From assembly GCA_051252075.1 (NCBI GenBank), contig JBPOFU010000002.1:1-64000 (forward strand): a DNA stretch of 64,000 nt, in the 5' to 3' direction. The notes beneath the pieces were generated by a model. The model was not told the origin of the DNA. It searched no databases and saw only the letters and a program-made list of their open reading frames with translations. The DNA comes from Oceanococcus sp051252075 (lineage in GTDB: Bacteria; Pseudomonadota; Gammaproteobacteria; Nevskiales; Oceanococcaceae). Positions 1 to 8,750 of the stretch are shown here, one piece after another (position 1 is the first letter of the stretch; the number at the start of each line of letters is the position of its first letter). Made by a program: the position numbers and the translations under genes.

Positions 1-1173
1 GGCTTCGGTATCTGCCGTACCTGTCATGCCAGACAGCTTGTCATACAGGCGGAAATAGTTTTGGAAGGTGATGGACGCCAGAGTTTGATTCTCTTGCTGA
101 ATCTTAACCCCTTCTTTCGCCTCTACCGCTTGATGCAGTCCATCCGCCCAACGTCGCCCCGGCATCATACGTCCGGTGAATTCATCAATGATGACCACCT
201 GACCATCGCGCACGATGTATTCCACATCCTTGTGATAGCTAGCGTGAGCACGCAAGCCAGCCATGGCGTGATGCATCAGTATGATGTTGGACGCGTCGTA
301 CAGGCTACCTTCTTTCATCAGCCCCGCAGTTTCAAACATCTCTTCCAATGCGGCATGACCGTCTTCGCTCAGATGGATTTGCTTGGTTTTTTCATCAACC
401 CAGTAATGCCCTTCACCCTCTTCTTCTTCCTGGCGTATCAACTCAGGCACCAAGGTGTTCATCCGGCGATAAATTTCTGGATCATCATCCGTCGGGCCAG
501 AAATAATCAGTGGCGTACGCGCCTCATCGATGAGTATGGAATCGACCTCATCAACAACCGCAAAATGCTGGCCACGCTGAACCCGCTCTTCGAGACGAAA
601 AGCCATGTTGTCGCGCAGGTAATCAAAGCCAAATTCGTTATTGGTTCCATAGGTGATGTCTGCGGCGTAGGCCGCACGCTTTTGCTCAGAGTTTTGGCCG
701 TGCACCACCACGCCGGTGGTCAAGCCTAGAAATCCATACAAACGCCCCATCCAAGCCGAATCGCGAGTCGCTAGGTAATCGTTCACCGTAACAACATGTA
801 CACCCCTGCCTGACAAAGCATTCAGATACACCGCCAGTGTGGCGACTAAGGTTTTACCTTCCCCGGTGCGCATTTCTGCGATCTTGCCTTGATGCAAGAC
901 AGTCGCGCCAATGAGCTGAACATCAAAATGGCGCATGCCGAGAACACGCTTACTCGCTTCGCGAATCACTGCGAAAGCTTCAGGTTTTAAAGCATCAAGT
1001 TTTTCGCCGTCGGCTAGGCGTTTACGGAACTCATCCGTTTTCGCGGCGAGCGCTTCATCGCTAAGTTGGCTAATACTGTCTTCAAGCGCATTGGTTTTAT
1101 CTACAACAGGTTGAAGACGGCTTAACAGACGTTGATTTCGACTGCCAAAGACTTTGCTGAAAAAATTAGCCAT
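1..1173 (-). CDS. secA: SecA preprotein translocase ATPase, N-terminal part (cut by window edge)
   Basis: SecA is the ATPase that drives unfolded preproteins through SecYEG. The first 391 residues are present, reading M-A-N-F-F-S-K-V-F-G-S at the start. The Walker A motif MRTGEGKT lies at residues 101-108, almost where E. coli SecA has it, and the last visible codons read GMTGTADTEA, a hallmark of the first nucleotide-binding domain. The reading frame is open to base 1, so this is a window truncation and not a broken gene. The start is ATG at 1173 with only a weak purine-rich ribosome site. It follows the M23 peptidase gene after 165 bp on the same strand. Identification is certain; the C-terminal half (about 500 residues in the family) is outside the window. 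Confidence 0.97.
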   Translation of the reverse strand, partial: MANFFSKVFGSRNQRLLSRLQPVVDKTNALEDSISQLSDEALAAKTDEFRKRLADGEKLDALKPEAFAVIREASKRVLGMRHFDVQLIGATVLHQGKIAEMRTGEGKTLVATLAVYLNALSGRGVHVVTVNDYLATRDSAWMGRLYGFLGLTTGVVVHGQNSEQKRAAYAADITYGTNNEFGFDYLRDNMAFRLEERVQRGQHFAVVDEVDSILIDEARTPLIISGPTDDDPEIYRRMNTLVPELIRQEEEEGEGHYWVDEKTKQIHLSEDGHAALEEMFETAGLMKEGSLYDASNIILMHHAMAGLRAHASYHKDVEYIVRDGQVVIIDEFTGRMMPGRRWADGLHQAVEAKEGVKIQQENQTLASITFQNYFRLYDKLSGMTGTADTEA

Positions 1174-1338
1174 GGATCTCTTTGCAAAATAGCGCTACGG
1201 GCCCAACCCTTGAGCGGTCAGGCAAAAAGCGTAAATGATACTTGGTTTACGGCAACAGCCGAAACGCACACGCCATCAATGGGGCCATATACGACGCTAT
1301 TCAACACCCAAAACAAGAAGGGGGATGACGCCTAAGCC

Positions 1339-2250
1339 CTACTTTTTACTGACGTATTGATGCGGATTGATCCGCTGGCCGTCGACCAAGACTTCAAAAT
1401 GCACGTGGCTACCCGTTGCGCGACCTGAACGACCGACCAAAGCAATGGGCTGACCCTTAATAACGCGATCGCCGATACGCACCAGATTACGGCTATTGTG
1501 CGCATAACGCGTGACGTAACCGTTGCCGTGGTTGACTTCGACAACTCGCCCATAACCACTACGTTTGCCGGCAAACGAGACAACGCCAGCGGCAACCGTG
1601 TAAATATCAGTACCAAGCACTGCAGCAAAATCCACACCACCGTGGCGAGTTCGCCGACCGTTGAAAGGATCAATGCGCGTGCCAAACAAGGACGAAATAA
1701 AGCCTTTTTTGACCGGCCAACCTGAAGGATACTGCTCAGAATGCAGTTGGCTAACCATCAGCAAATGTTCAAGGATGTCCAATTGGCGCTCTTTTAGCTC
1801 CAATTGCATGCCCAAATCGTCCAAAGCTTGGTGGCTGGGCGCGAGCAACTCATCGCCAGGCTGCACCGGACCACCAATAGCCGGCTCAGCATCAAAACTA
1901 AATTCATCTTCGCTGATATGAGCAATTTCAGTTAATTTGCGACCAGCCGCATTCAAGCGCACAATTTCAGCCTGCATTTTTCCCAAACGTCGCGCAATAG
2001 CGGCCTGATTCGCAGCCATTTCGCGGCGACTCACCGCTAAACGTTCGCGCTGCTGATCTAACTCCGGACGCACATCACGAATATGGTCCATGGATAGACC
2101 GCTGGCTTGCAATACCGGCGCACTGGCACGACCAACAGCAAAAGCAATCGCCGACACCACACACAGCACAAGCACAAGCCCCATCAAAAGCGCTCGCGAG
2201 GACAGGCTCACACCTTCCACTGAAATGTTCTTAACCGATACACTGGTCAT
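1339..2250 (-). CDS. Membrane-anchored M23 (LytM) peptidoglycan endopeptidase
   Basis: A 303-residue protein with a short cytoplasmic N-terminus, one membrane segment at about residues 20-40, an alpha-helical, probably coiled-coil stretch at about 50-110, and a C-terminal LytM/peptidase M23 domain. The zinc ligands are intact: HxxxD at H203/D207 and HxH at H282/H284, so it should be an active endopeptidase cutting peptide cross-links in the periplasm, unlike the degenerate EnvC/NlpD activators. The start at 2250 is preferred over a longer reading frame because a strong GGGGAGGAG ribosome site lies just upstream; the longer form would bury the membrane segment behind an extra 31 residues. It lies between lpxC/dciA and secA, a common place for such genes in gammaproteobacteria. 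The exact biological partner is unknown. Confidence 0.9.
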   Translation of the reverse strand: MTSVSVKNISVEGVSLSSRALLMGLVLVLCVVSAIAFAVGRASAPVLQASGLSMDHIRDVRPELDQQRERLAVSRREMAANQAAIARRLGKMQAEIVRLNAAGRKLTEIAHISEDEFSFDAEPAIGGPVQPGDELLAPSHQALDDLGMQLELKERQLDILEHLLMVSQLHSEQYPSGWPVKKGFISSLFGTRIDPFNGRRTRHGGVDFAAVLGTDIYTVAAGVVSFAGKRSGYGRVVEVNHGNGYVTRYAHNSRNLVRIGDRVIKGQPIALVGRSGRATGSHVHFEVLVDGQRINPHQYVSKK

Positions 2251-2303
2251 GTTGTGACAGGCTCCTCCCCATCCATGGCTATGCCACCCAAAGGTCTCAA
2301 GCT

Positions 2304-2615
2304 TTGAGTCGCTACCAATTCTCAAATTTATCGCGCACCGCACTCACGGACATTTGGGCTCAGGTGAATCTGCACAATCAGATTCAGGCGCTCATCGAGT
2401 CGCGGCTGCCCAAAGCCTTTATCGGCCATGTCCAAGTCGCTTGTATCGACGGCGACAGTCTAGTGCTGTGCACCGACTCCCCCTTATGGTCATCCGATCT
2501 ACGTTACCGCAGTGCCCTCATACTAAAAAGCGTAAATTCTTGCTACCAACTGAAATTGCAACACTGCAAAATCCTAGTTCGCCCCAAAGCCTTTGCTATC
2601 AAACCGCCAGCGTAG
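2304..2615 (+). CDS. dciA: DciA-like (DUF721) replicative helicase loader candidate
   Basis: A 103-residue protein resembling the DUF721/DciA family: the W-x-x-V, hydrophobic, 'GDSLVLCTDSPLWSSDLRYRSALIL' type pattern at about residues 18-75 matches the compact KH-like fold of the family. DciA loads the replicative helicase DnaB in bacteria that lack DnaC. The gene begins with TTG (reading M-S-R-Y-Q-F) preceded by an AAGG ribosome site. It lies alone on the plus strand, diverging from the M23 gene 53 bp away and overlapping the 3' end of lpxC by 17 bp. A DUF721 gene next to lpxC/secA is a known gammaproteobacterial arrangement. The protein is short, with little beyond the core domain. The family call is fairly good; the start codon is less sure. 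Confidence 0.65.
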   Translation: MSRYQFSNLSRTALTDIWAQVNLHNQIQALIESRLPKAFIGHVQVACIDGDSLVLCTDSPLWSSDLRYRSALILKSVNSCYQLKLQHCKILVRPKAFAIKPPA

Positions 2616-3519
2616 CGGCCTGACCTGGGCTGTAATTCACTGGCGCTGAGTTCGGCTCTTCATAGGTCACCAACTCGAAAGCATTCGCATCGGCCATTAG
2701 CGCCAAAGCCAATTGGTTATTCAATCCATGTCCCGATTTATAACCGGTGTAGGCACCCACGATGCCGTGCCCCATGAGATACAAATCGCCAATCGCATCC
2801 AGTATTTTGTGACGTACGAATTCGTCTTCGTAACGCAGGCCGTCTTCGTTTAGAACGCGGTAATCATCCAGCACAATGGCATTGTCTAGACTGCCACCCA
2901 GTGCCAAATTGTGTGATCGCAAGTATTCGATGTCGCGCATGAAACCAAAAGTGCGCGCACGGCTGACCTCACGCACATAACTGGTGCTGCCAAAATCGAT
3001 GCTCGCAGTCTGTACCCCATCTGAAAATACGGGGTGATCGAATTCAATGGCGAAGTCGACTTTGAAACCTTCATAGGGTTCAAAACGCGCCCATTTATCT
3101 CCATCACTCACGGTGATGGGGTTCTTAATGCGAATCATGCGCTTAGGCGCTTCTTGCTCGGCAATACCGGCCGATTGAATCAAGAACACAAAAGGACCTG
3201 CACTACCGTCCATAATCGGTACTTCAGGGGAGGACAATTCAACGATGACGTTATCCACACCCAAACCGGCCAGAGCCGACATCAAATGCTCGATGGTTGC
3301 GACGCGAACGCCGTCTTGATCCAGCGCAGTACACAAGGTGGTGTCTTTCACCAAAGCTGCTGCCGCAGACACATCGACAACAGGACTGAGGTCCATGCGT
3401 CTAAACACGACACCGGTATTAATGGGTGCCGGCCTAAGATGCAAAGACACTTTGTCACCCGAGTGCAGACCCACGCCAGTAGCGCGAATGTCACTTTGTA
3501 ATGTGCGTTGTCTTAACAT
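2599..3519 (-). CDS. lpxC: UDP-3-O-acyl-N-acetylglucosamine deacetylase LpxC
   Basis: LpxC performs the committed zinc-dependent deacetylation in lipid A synthesis. At 306 residues it has family length. The zinc ligands H78 (in TIEHLMSA), H237 and D241 (in RHKILDAIGD) and the general acid H264 (in KSGHGLNN) are all present. It is read as a separate unit from the dcw cluster: a terminator follows ftsZ and a good promoter lies about 80 bp upstream of the ATG. Its last 17 bases overlap the oppositely oriented dciA-like gene. Confidence 0.98.
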   Translation of the reverse strand: MLRQRTLQSDIRATGVGLHSGDKVSLHLRPAPINTGVVFRRMDLSPVVDVSAAAALVKDTTLCTALDQDGVRVATIEHLMSALAGLGVDNVIVELSSPEVPIMDGSAGPFVFLIQSAGIAEQEAPKRMIRIKNPITVSDGDKWARFEPYEGFKVDFAIEFDHPVFSDGVQTASIDFGSTSYVREVSRARTFGFMRDIEYLRSHNLALGGSLDNAIVLDDYRVLNEDGLRYEDEFVRHKILDAIGDLYLMGHGIVGAYTGYKSGHGLNNQLALALMADANAFELVTYEEPNSAPVNYSPGQAATLAV

Positions 3520-3598
3520 TCCTGTCTCCTAATGCAGCCTCATCCTGAGTGCTGCTTGCGTTCTAAATGACGCGCAACGAAGGGATTTGGTTTCGATT

Positions 3599-3627
3599 AT
3601 ATTACATATTTTTATGTTGCGTCGCAA
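3599..3627 (-). promoter_or_regulatory. Predicted sigma-70 promoter of lpxC with overlapping palindrome
   Basis: Reading the minus strand, TTGCGA (3622-3627) and TAATAT (3599-3604) are separated by exactly 17 bases. The -35 hexamer sits in a perfect inverted repeat GTTGCG-A-CGCAAC, so a dimeric DNA-binding protein could compete with RNA polymerase here. Seen directly in sequence; promoter function is inferred. Confidence 0.6.
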
Positions 3628-3686
3628 CAATATGCAACTTTTATCCTGAGCATCAACGACTTGCAAGAACAAGCTAAGGCAAATAC

Positions 3687-3720
3687 AAAAAAGCCCGACC
3701 CACTCGTCAGTGGGCCGGGC
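3687..3720 (-). terminator. Rho-independent terminator after ftsZ
   Basis: On the minus strand a GC-rich hairpin with arms of about 12 bp (GCCCGGCCCACT / AGTGGGTCGGGC, one G-T wobble) and a 4-base loop is followed by a run of T. It lies just past the ftsZ stop codon and separates the dcw cluster from lpxC. Confidence 0.85.
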
Positions 3721-3743
3721 TGAAACTAGCAGCTAAATTCGAT

Positions 3744-4940
3744 TTAGTCAGCTTGTGTACGCAAGAATGCAGGCACGTCCAACCAATCATCGTTGCGCAA
3801 GCTAGGGGCCGCATTGCCATGATCCATACTACGACCACCGGCAGCAGCACGCTTAGGCACAGACACTTTGCTCAAATCCTCCAAACCGGCATCCGTAGCC
3901 GTTGGCTTGGCCGCTTGCTTAATCGAAGTGACCCGTGTGGTTGTCGTTGCAGCAGGTTCAGGCAGCACTTTCTTCAGCTGCGAATCCAGACCAGTTGCCA
4001 CCACGGTTACCCGTAAACCTTCACCACAATCGCCGTCTTCGACAGTACCAACAATCACTTCCGCAGACTGAGATGCTGCCTCCGTCATCAGCTCCATAAC
4101 TTGCGTGTATTCATCGATAGTCAAGTTGGCACCAGTGACATTCACCAGCAAACCTTCTGCACCTTGTATCGACAGTTCTTCCAGCAGCGGACAGGACAGT
4201 GCGGCTTGAGCGGCTTCTTTAGCGCGATCTTCACCCTTGCCAGTGCCGATACCAATCATCGCCATGCCCTGAACACCCATCACTTTTTTCACGTCAGCGA
4301 AATCAACGTTCATTTCACCTTCGCAGTTAATGATTTCGGCAATACCCTGCACCGCGTTATGCAGCACATCATTGGACGCGGTAAATGCGTCTTTCATTGA
4401 TACGCCCTTACCCAAAACAGGCAACAAGCGCTCATTCGGGATGACGATCAAAGAATGCACGTGCTTATTCAGTTCATCGATACCGTGCTTAGCAACGGTC
4501 ATACGTTTCGCACGCTCGAACTGGAATGGCTTGGTCACGACAGCAACAGTCAGTATGCCCATTTCCCGCGCAATTTCAGCAACGACAGGCGCTGCACCTG
4601 TGCCAGTACCACCACCCATACCTGCGGTGATAAACAGCATGTCTGTGCCTTCGATCAGCTCGATGATGCGATCGCGATCTTCTAAAGCTGCCTGACGACC
4701 CACATTTGGATCTGCGCCAGCTCCTAAACCGCGGGTGATTTGCTGACCAATCGGCAACAACACATCCGCATTACAACGACGCAAATGCTGTGCATCGGTA
4801 TTGGCGCAGATGAATTCAACACCTTTAATTCCTGCTGCCACCATTTGGTTAACTGTGTTGCTGCCGCCACCACCAACGCCAACCACTTTGATAACCGCTT
4901 CTTTGGTTTGAGTTTCCATTACTTCAAACACTTCACCCAT
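3744..4940 (-). CDS. ftsZ: Cell division GTPase FtsZ
   Basis: FtsZ polymerises into the cytokinetic Z-ring. The tubulin signature GGGTGTGA is at residues 109-115, with the GTP-binding loop GGGGSN at about 22-28. The C-terminal peptide D-D-W-L-D-V-P-A-F-L-R, which binds FtsA and ZipA, closes the protein. The length (398) is typical. The ATG at 4940 is chosen because GAGGAG lies 7 bases upstream; an internal Met (M8) would also be possible. A 36-bp AT-rich gap separates it from ftsA. It is the last gene of the dcw cluster before the terminator. Confidence 0.98.
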   Translation of the reverse strand: MGEVFEVMETQTKEAVIKVVGVGGGGSNTVNQMVAAGIKGVEFICANTDAQHLRRCNADVLLPIGQQITRGLGAGADPNVGRQAALEDRDRIIELIEGTDMLFITAGMGGGTGTGAAPVVAEIAREMGILTVAVVTKPFQFERAKRMTVAKHGIDELNKHVHSLIVIPNERLLPVLGKGVSMKDAFTASNDVLHNAVQGIAEIINCEGEMNVDFADVKKVMGVQGMAMIGIGTGKGEDRAKEAAQAALSCPLLEELSIQGAEGLLVNVTGANLTIDEYTQVMELMTEAASQSAEVIVGTVEDGDCGEGLRVTVVATGLDSQLKKVLPEPAATTTTRVTSIKQAAKPTATDAGLEDLSKVSVPKRAAAGGRSMDHGNAAPSLRNDDWLDVPAFLRTQAD

Positions 4941-4976
4941 GATTAATCTCCTCGATTAAAAATTAAATTCAAAAAA

Positions 4977-6212
4977 TTAAAAATTGCCTTGAAACCAGCT
5001 TTTCATTCGCGCCAACATCTGTGCAAAACCTGAATCCCCGCCCTTACCTGGTACTTGCGGTTGGCTTTGCGCCCCATACCGCAACAGACCCACTCCGGTG
5101 GCATGCCCAGGATTGCTTGCCACGTCTGATAACCCTTGCACCTCATACGGCAACCCCAGCCGCACCGGCACCTCAAAAATTTCTTCGGCCAATTCCACCG
5201 CTCCGCGCAGTTGGGAACTGCCGCCAGTCAAAACCACACCACCCGCGGGCATGGTGTCGAAACCACCCCGACGCACCTCACGCAGAATCAAGCGAAATAG
5301 CTCATCCATGCGTGCTCGTATCACTTCCGTGAGTACGTGTTTAGACATGCTGCGATTGGGACGATCGCCCACCTCGCTGACATCAATCATTTCCTCGCCT
5401 TCTATCAATTCAGGCAAAGCGCAGCCGTGCTTAATCTTGATTTCGTCGGCATGTTTGGGTGGAGCACGCAGTGCCACCGCAATGTCATTAGAGACATGAT
5501 CGCCACCAATGGGGATTACCGCGGTGTGACGAATCGCCCCATGCTCAAAAACCGCGATATCCGATGTGCCACCGCCGATATCAATGAGGCAGACACCGAG
5601 TTCTTTTTCGTCTTCCAACAGCACCGCGTAGCTAGAAGCCAGCTGCTCCAAGATCAATTTGTCAGCTTGTAACCCACAGCGTTCTATGCATTTTTTGATG
5701 TTTTGTGCGGCACTGACGCTGCCGGTGATCATGTGCACACGCACTTCCAAACGCACACCGGACATACCGATAGGCTCGGTGATGCCACCTTGATCATCCA
5801 CGATGAATTCTTGAGGCAACACGTGCAGTAACTCTTGATCAGCAGGTATCGCTACAGCGCAAGCCGCGTCTATCACCCGATCGACATCGTGCTGTGTCAC
5901 TTCACGGCTGCGCACCGCCACGATGCCATTGGAGTTCAAGCTGCGAACATGACTGCCTGAAATCCCAGCAAAGACGGATTGAATGCGGCAACCGGCCATC
6001 AATTCCGCTTCCTCTACAGCGCGTTTAATGGATTTCACCGTGGCCTCGATATTGACCACTACACCTTTCTTCAAACCACGTGAAGGGTGCATCCCGAAGC
6101 CAACGACATTAACCTCGCCATGACTGCTCACTTCACCAACTATGGCAGCGATTTTTGATGTCCCTACATCCAATCCAACGATCAGACCACTGCGGTCGCT
6201 ACGTTTGGTCAT
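4977..6212 (-). CDS. ftsA: Cell division actin-like protein FtsA
   Basis: FtsA is the actin-family ATPase that tethers FtsZ to the membrane and recruits the late divisome. The 411-residue protein begins MTKRSDRSGLIVGLDVGTSK with the phosphate-1 motif, carries the phosphate-2 loop LIDIGGGTSD and the adenosine motif VVLTGGSSQL, and ends in an amphipathic MLARMKSWFQGNF-like tail that fits the membrane-targeting helix. The start at 6212 overlaps the ftsQ stop as ATGA; the frame extends 12 codons further upstream but has no better ribosome site. Confidence 0.97.
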   Translation of the reverse strand: MTKRSDRSGLIVGLDVGTSKIAAIVGEVSSHGEVNVVGFGMHPSRGLKKGVVVNIEATVKSIKRAVEEAELMAGCRIQSVFAGISGSHVRSLNSNGIVAVRSREVTQHDVDRVIDAACAVAIPADQELLHVLPQEFIVDDQGGITEPIGMSGVRLEVRVHMITGSVSAAQNIKKCIERCGLQADKLILEQLASSYAVLLEDEKELGVCLIDIGGGTSDIAVFEHGAIRHTAVIPIGGDHVSNDIAVALRAPPKHADEIKIKHGCALPELIEGEEMIDVSEVGDRPNRSMSKHVLTEVIRARMDELFRLILREVRRGGFDTMPAGGVVLTGGSSQLRGAVELAEEIFEVPVRLGLPYEVQGLSDVASNPGHATGVGLLRYGAQSQPQVPGKGGDSGFAQMLARMKSWFQGNF

Positions 6213-6946
6213 TGCTTTTCTTCCTTGGCCAATGCGGCCGCTGTCCAACGCACCGCAAAGCCATTGCGATATCTCAAATCCACAGCTTCTACGTCAGCAA
6301 GCCGAGATTGAATCGCTGGCAAGACCACGTCTGCCAGCAAGGTAAATTTCTCAGCCACCGGAGCGCGGCCAAACTCCAGCACCAGGTGCTGCTGACCCAA
6401 GCTGACTTCCGCACGCCGATCACCGGTTTCCGAGACTTGCCACTTGCTGAGTAACCAGCCCACTGGCAAACGTGGAACTACAACTTGCAGATCAGCGAAC
6501 ACAGCAGCGGCTTGAGATTCAGGCCCTTCGATGAGCAAAATTGACGGCGGGCGCTGCTGCGGCCAAATCAAACCTCCGCTCTGGGTCAAAACTGCATCGT
6601 CACCCCAATTGGCAACCGCGACGTGGCCAGCAACGTGAACGGCAAGGCGATCCGGCCATAAGCGCTGCACCTGCACATCACGCACCCAAGGCAATTCCTG
6701 TAACCGCTGTTCAAGCAGCCCCGTTTCAGTCTGGAAAAAGCCGCCGACCAAGTAAGGCATCACGGCTTCGCGAATATCTTGCGGATCGGTTTGCCCTAAG
6801 TCGCCATATACATCCATCTGCATCGGCAACTTTGCGGAATTGGCCAAACCGGCTCCAATCAAGCCCGCAACCAGCAGGGCAACACCCGCACCAACGCCAT
6901 AATCAAAAGTGGGCAAAGATTTAGTCATCAGGACTTGGGCGCTCAT
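6209..6946 (-). CDS. ftsQ: Cell division protein FtsQ
   Basis: FtsQ is the bitopic divisome protein that links FtsL/FtsB to the ring. The 245-residue product has a short cytoplasmic tail, a single membrane helix at about residues 17-35, a POTRA domain starting at about 45 and the FtsQ beta domain after it. The start at 6946 overlaps the ddlB stop (ATGA) and has a GGAGGGGG ribosome site 4-5 bases upstream. Position between ddlB and ftsA is diagnostic, since the sequence itself is poorly conserved in the family. Confidence 0.93.
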   Translation of the reverse strand: MSAQVLMTKSLPTFDYGVGAGVALLVAGLIGAGLANSAKLPMQMDVYGDLGQTDPQDIREAVMPYLVGGFFQTETGLLEQRLQELPWVRDVQVQRLWPDRLAVHVAGHVAVANWGDDAVLTQSGGLIWPQQRPPSILLIEGPESQAAAVFADLQVVVPRLPVGWLLSKWQVSETGDRRAEVSLGQQHLVLEFGRAPVAEKFTLLADVVLPAIQSRLADVEAVDLRYRNGFAVRWTAAALAKEEKQ

Positions 6947-7872
6947 GCCCCCTCCTTGCAACTGGTGAGCAGAATGTTCCAAATCAGCTGCTCGAAACTC
7001 ATGCCGGCAGCTCGTGCCGCCATAGGCACTAAGGAATGCGTGGTCAAACCCGGCACGGTATTAATTTCCAGCAGCCAAAGTTTGCCTTGCTCGTCGATAA
7101 AGAAATCAACTCGTCCCCAACCATTCACTTCTACGGCGGAAAAGGCCTGCAATGCCAATTGCTGACAGGCTTCCTCTTGCTCGCTAGAGAGGCCGCACGG
7201 ACAGAAATAACCGGTGTCTTCGGATTGGTATTTAGCGTGATAGTCGTAAAAATCCGCCTGAGGCTCGACACGGACAATGGGCAAGGCCACACCATTCAAC
7301 ACGGCAGCGGTGTACTCACGCCCTTGTATGTATTGCTCGGCTAGAACTTGCGCATCAAATTTGGCCGCGGCCTGCCAAGCAACCAACAGTTGATCCGCCT
7401 GTGTCACCTTGCTCATACCGATGCTGGAACCTTCGCTGGCCGGTTTCACAAAAATCGGCAAACCCAAGTCAGCGATCACTGCGTCAGCATCAAAACCCGC
7501 TGCTAGCACCAAACTGGCCGGTGTGGGCAAGCCACTGGATTGCCACACTTTTTTGGTTTGAACCTTATTCATAGCCAAGGCTGACGCCGCCATGCCGCAG
7601 CCGGTGTACGGCAGTTGCTGCAACTCCAAGGCCGCCTGTACTTGGCCGTCTTCGCCACCACGACCGTGCAATGCAATGAACACACGATCAAAGCCTGCGG
7701 CAGCCAGACTCAGAACATTGTTCGGAGTGGCATCAAGCAACTCAGCATTCACGCTCAAACTCTGCAACGCGGCATGTGCTTGTGCTCCGCTTTGCAGAGA
7801 CACTTCACGCTCGGCAGACCAGCCGCCATACAACACCGCAACACGCCCCATATCTGGTGCCGTTATGCTCAT
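6943..7872 (-). CDS. ddlB: D-alanine--D-alanine ligase, DdlB type
   Basis: An ATP-grasp ligase making D-Ala-D-Ala for the peptidoglycan stem peptide. N-terminal V-L-Y-G-G-x-S-A-E-R-E-V-S and LHGRGGEDG motifs, the central VKPASEGSSIG ATP-grasp loop, the YDYHAKY omega loop with the Tyr typical of D-Ala-D-Ala (not D-lactate) specificity, and the C-terminal EINTVPGLTTHSL metal site are all present. 309 residues, normal length. The ATG overlaps the murB stop and has a GGGGAGG ribosome site. Confidence 0.97.
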   Translation of the reverse strand: MSITAPDMGRVAVLYGGWSAEREVSLQSGAQAHAALQSLSVNAELLDATPNNVLSLAAAGFDRVFIALHGRGGEDGQVQAALELQQLPYTGCGMAASALAMNKVQTKKVWQSSGLPTPASLVLAAGFDADAVIADLGLPIFVKPASEGSSIGMSKVTQADQLLVAWQAAAKFDAQVLAEQYIQGREYTAAVLNGVALPIVRVEPQADFYDYHAKYQSEDTGYFCPCGLSSEQEEACQQLALQAFSAVEVNGWGRVDFFIDEQGKLWLLEINTVPGLTTHSLVPMAARAAGMSFEQLIWNILLTSCKEGA

Positions 7873-8750
7873 TGCAAGGCCTCCCCTACAACACGCACTT
7901 CAGGACATAAACGCACGCCGTGTTGGCGCTCAACCTCATCACCGACATGAGCGATTAAGGATTCGATATCCGCCGCACTGGCAGCGCCGGTGTTCAATAT
8001 GAAATTGGCATGCTTTTCTGCGACGCAAGCACCGCCAATGCTGAAGCCCTTTAAACCGCAGGCTTCAATCAAACGTGCAGCGTGATCGCCGGGCGGATTG
8101 CGGAAAACCGAACCACAACTGGGCTGACCCACGGGCTGACTGGCGCGACGGCTGCGTAACAGCTGTTTAACTTTGTCCGCCTCTTGTTCGGCATCGCCCA
8201 ATTCAAATGCCAATTCAGCAGATACAAAAAGCCCACCCGCGATCGGCATCTCTACCGAACGGTAGGCGTACTGGAATTCAGAGGCAGACAAGCTGACAAC
8301 TTCGCCCTGCCCATTCAGCATTTCGACGCGGCGTACATGCGGCCAGGTTTCGTCACCGAAAGCACCTGCATTCATGCTCAGCGCACCACCCAGCGTTCCG
8401 GGTATGCCCGCGAAGAAAGAGCCTCCGGCCAACCCATGCTGAGCACAAAATTTCGCCAGACGGGCGCAATGCGCTCCAGCCTCTACATAAACCGCGTGAT
8501 CCTGCCGCAATTCGATTTGAGCCAGCGCATCATACAAAGTCACTGCAGCGCCGCGGATACCGCCATCGCGTACCAACAAGTTGCTACCCAAACCCAGCCA
8601 CAGCACGTCGCCGTTATGAGTCGACAAAAACGCCTGTAGATCTTGCCGGTCTTGTGGCCGGTACCAAATATCGGCCGGCCCACCAACACGCCAGCTGGTG
8701 TGCTTGCTCATGGGCTCGTTGCGCCGCAGTTCGCCTTGCAAGGTGTTCAT
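7869..8750 (-). CDS. murB: UDP-N-acetylenolpyruvoylglucosamine reductase MurB
   Basis: The FAD-dependent enzyme that reduces UDP-GlcNAc-enolpyruvate to UDP-MurNAc. The FAD-binding LGLGSNLLV segment, the GIPGTLGGALSMNAGAFG loop, the proton-donor Ser in SCGSVFRNP, and a C-terminal Glu in the VRLCPEVRVVG segment are visible. The 293-residue length and the compact arrangement fit the shorter type II MurB rather than the 340-residue E. coli type. Both ends overlap neighbours by 4 nt. Confidence 0.95.
   Translation of the reverse strand: MNTLQGELRRNEPMSKHTSWRVGGPADIWYRPQDRQDLQAFLSTHNGDVLWLGLGSNLLVRDGGIRGAAVTLYDALAQIELRQDHAVYVEAGAHCARLAKFCAQHGLAGGSFFAGIPGTLGGALSMNAGAFGDETWPHVRRVEMLNGQGEVVSLSASEFQYAYRSVEMPIAGGLFVSAELAFELGDAEQEADKVKQLLRSRRASQPVGQPSCGSVFRNPPGDHAARLIEACGLKGFSIGGACVAEKHANFILNTGAASAADIESLIAHVGDEVERQHGVRLCPEVRVVGEALQ

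Noticed and set aside
61..729. 222-codon plus-strand frame at the window start
   Set aside because: Antisense shadow of secA, whose frame is certain.
1174..1338. SecM-type translational arrest leader upstream of secA
   Set aside because: No reading frame with an arrest-like C-terminus on the minus strand could be recognised in this 165-bp gap; the M23 gene occupies the upstream position.
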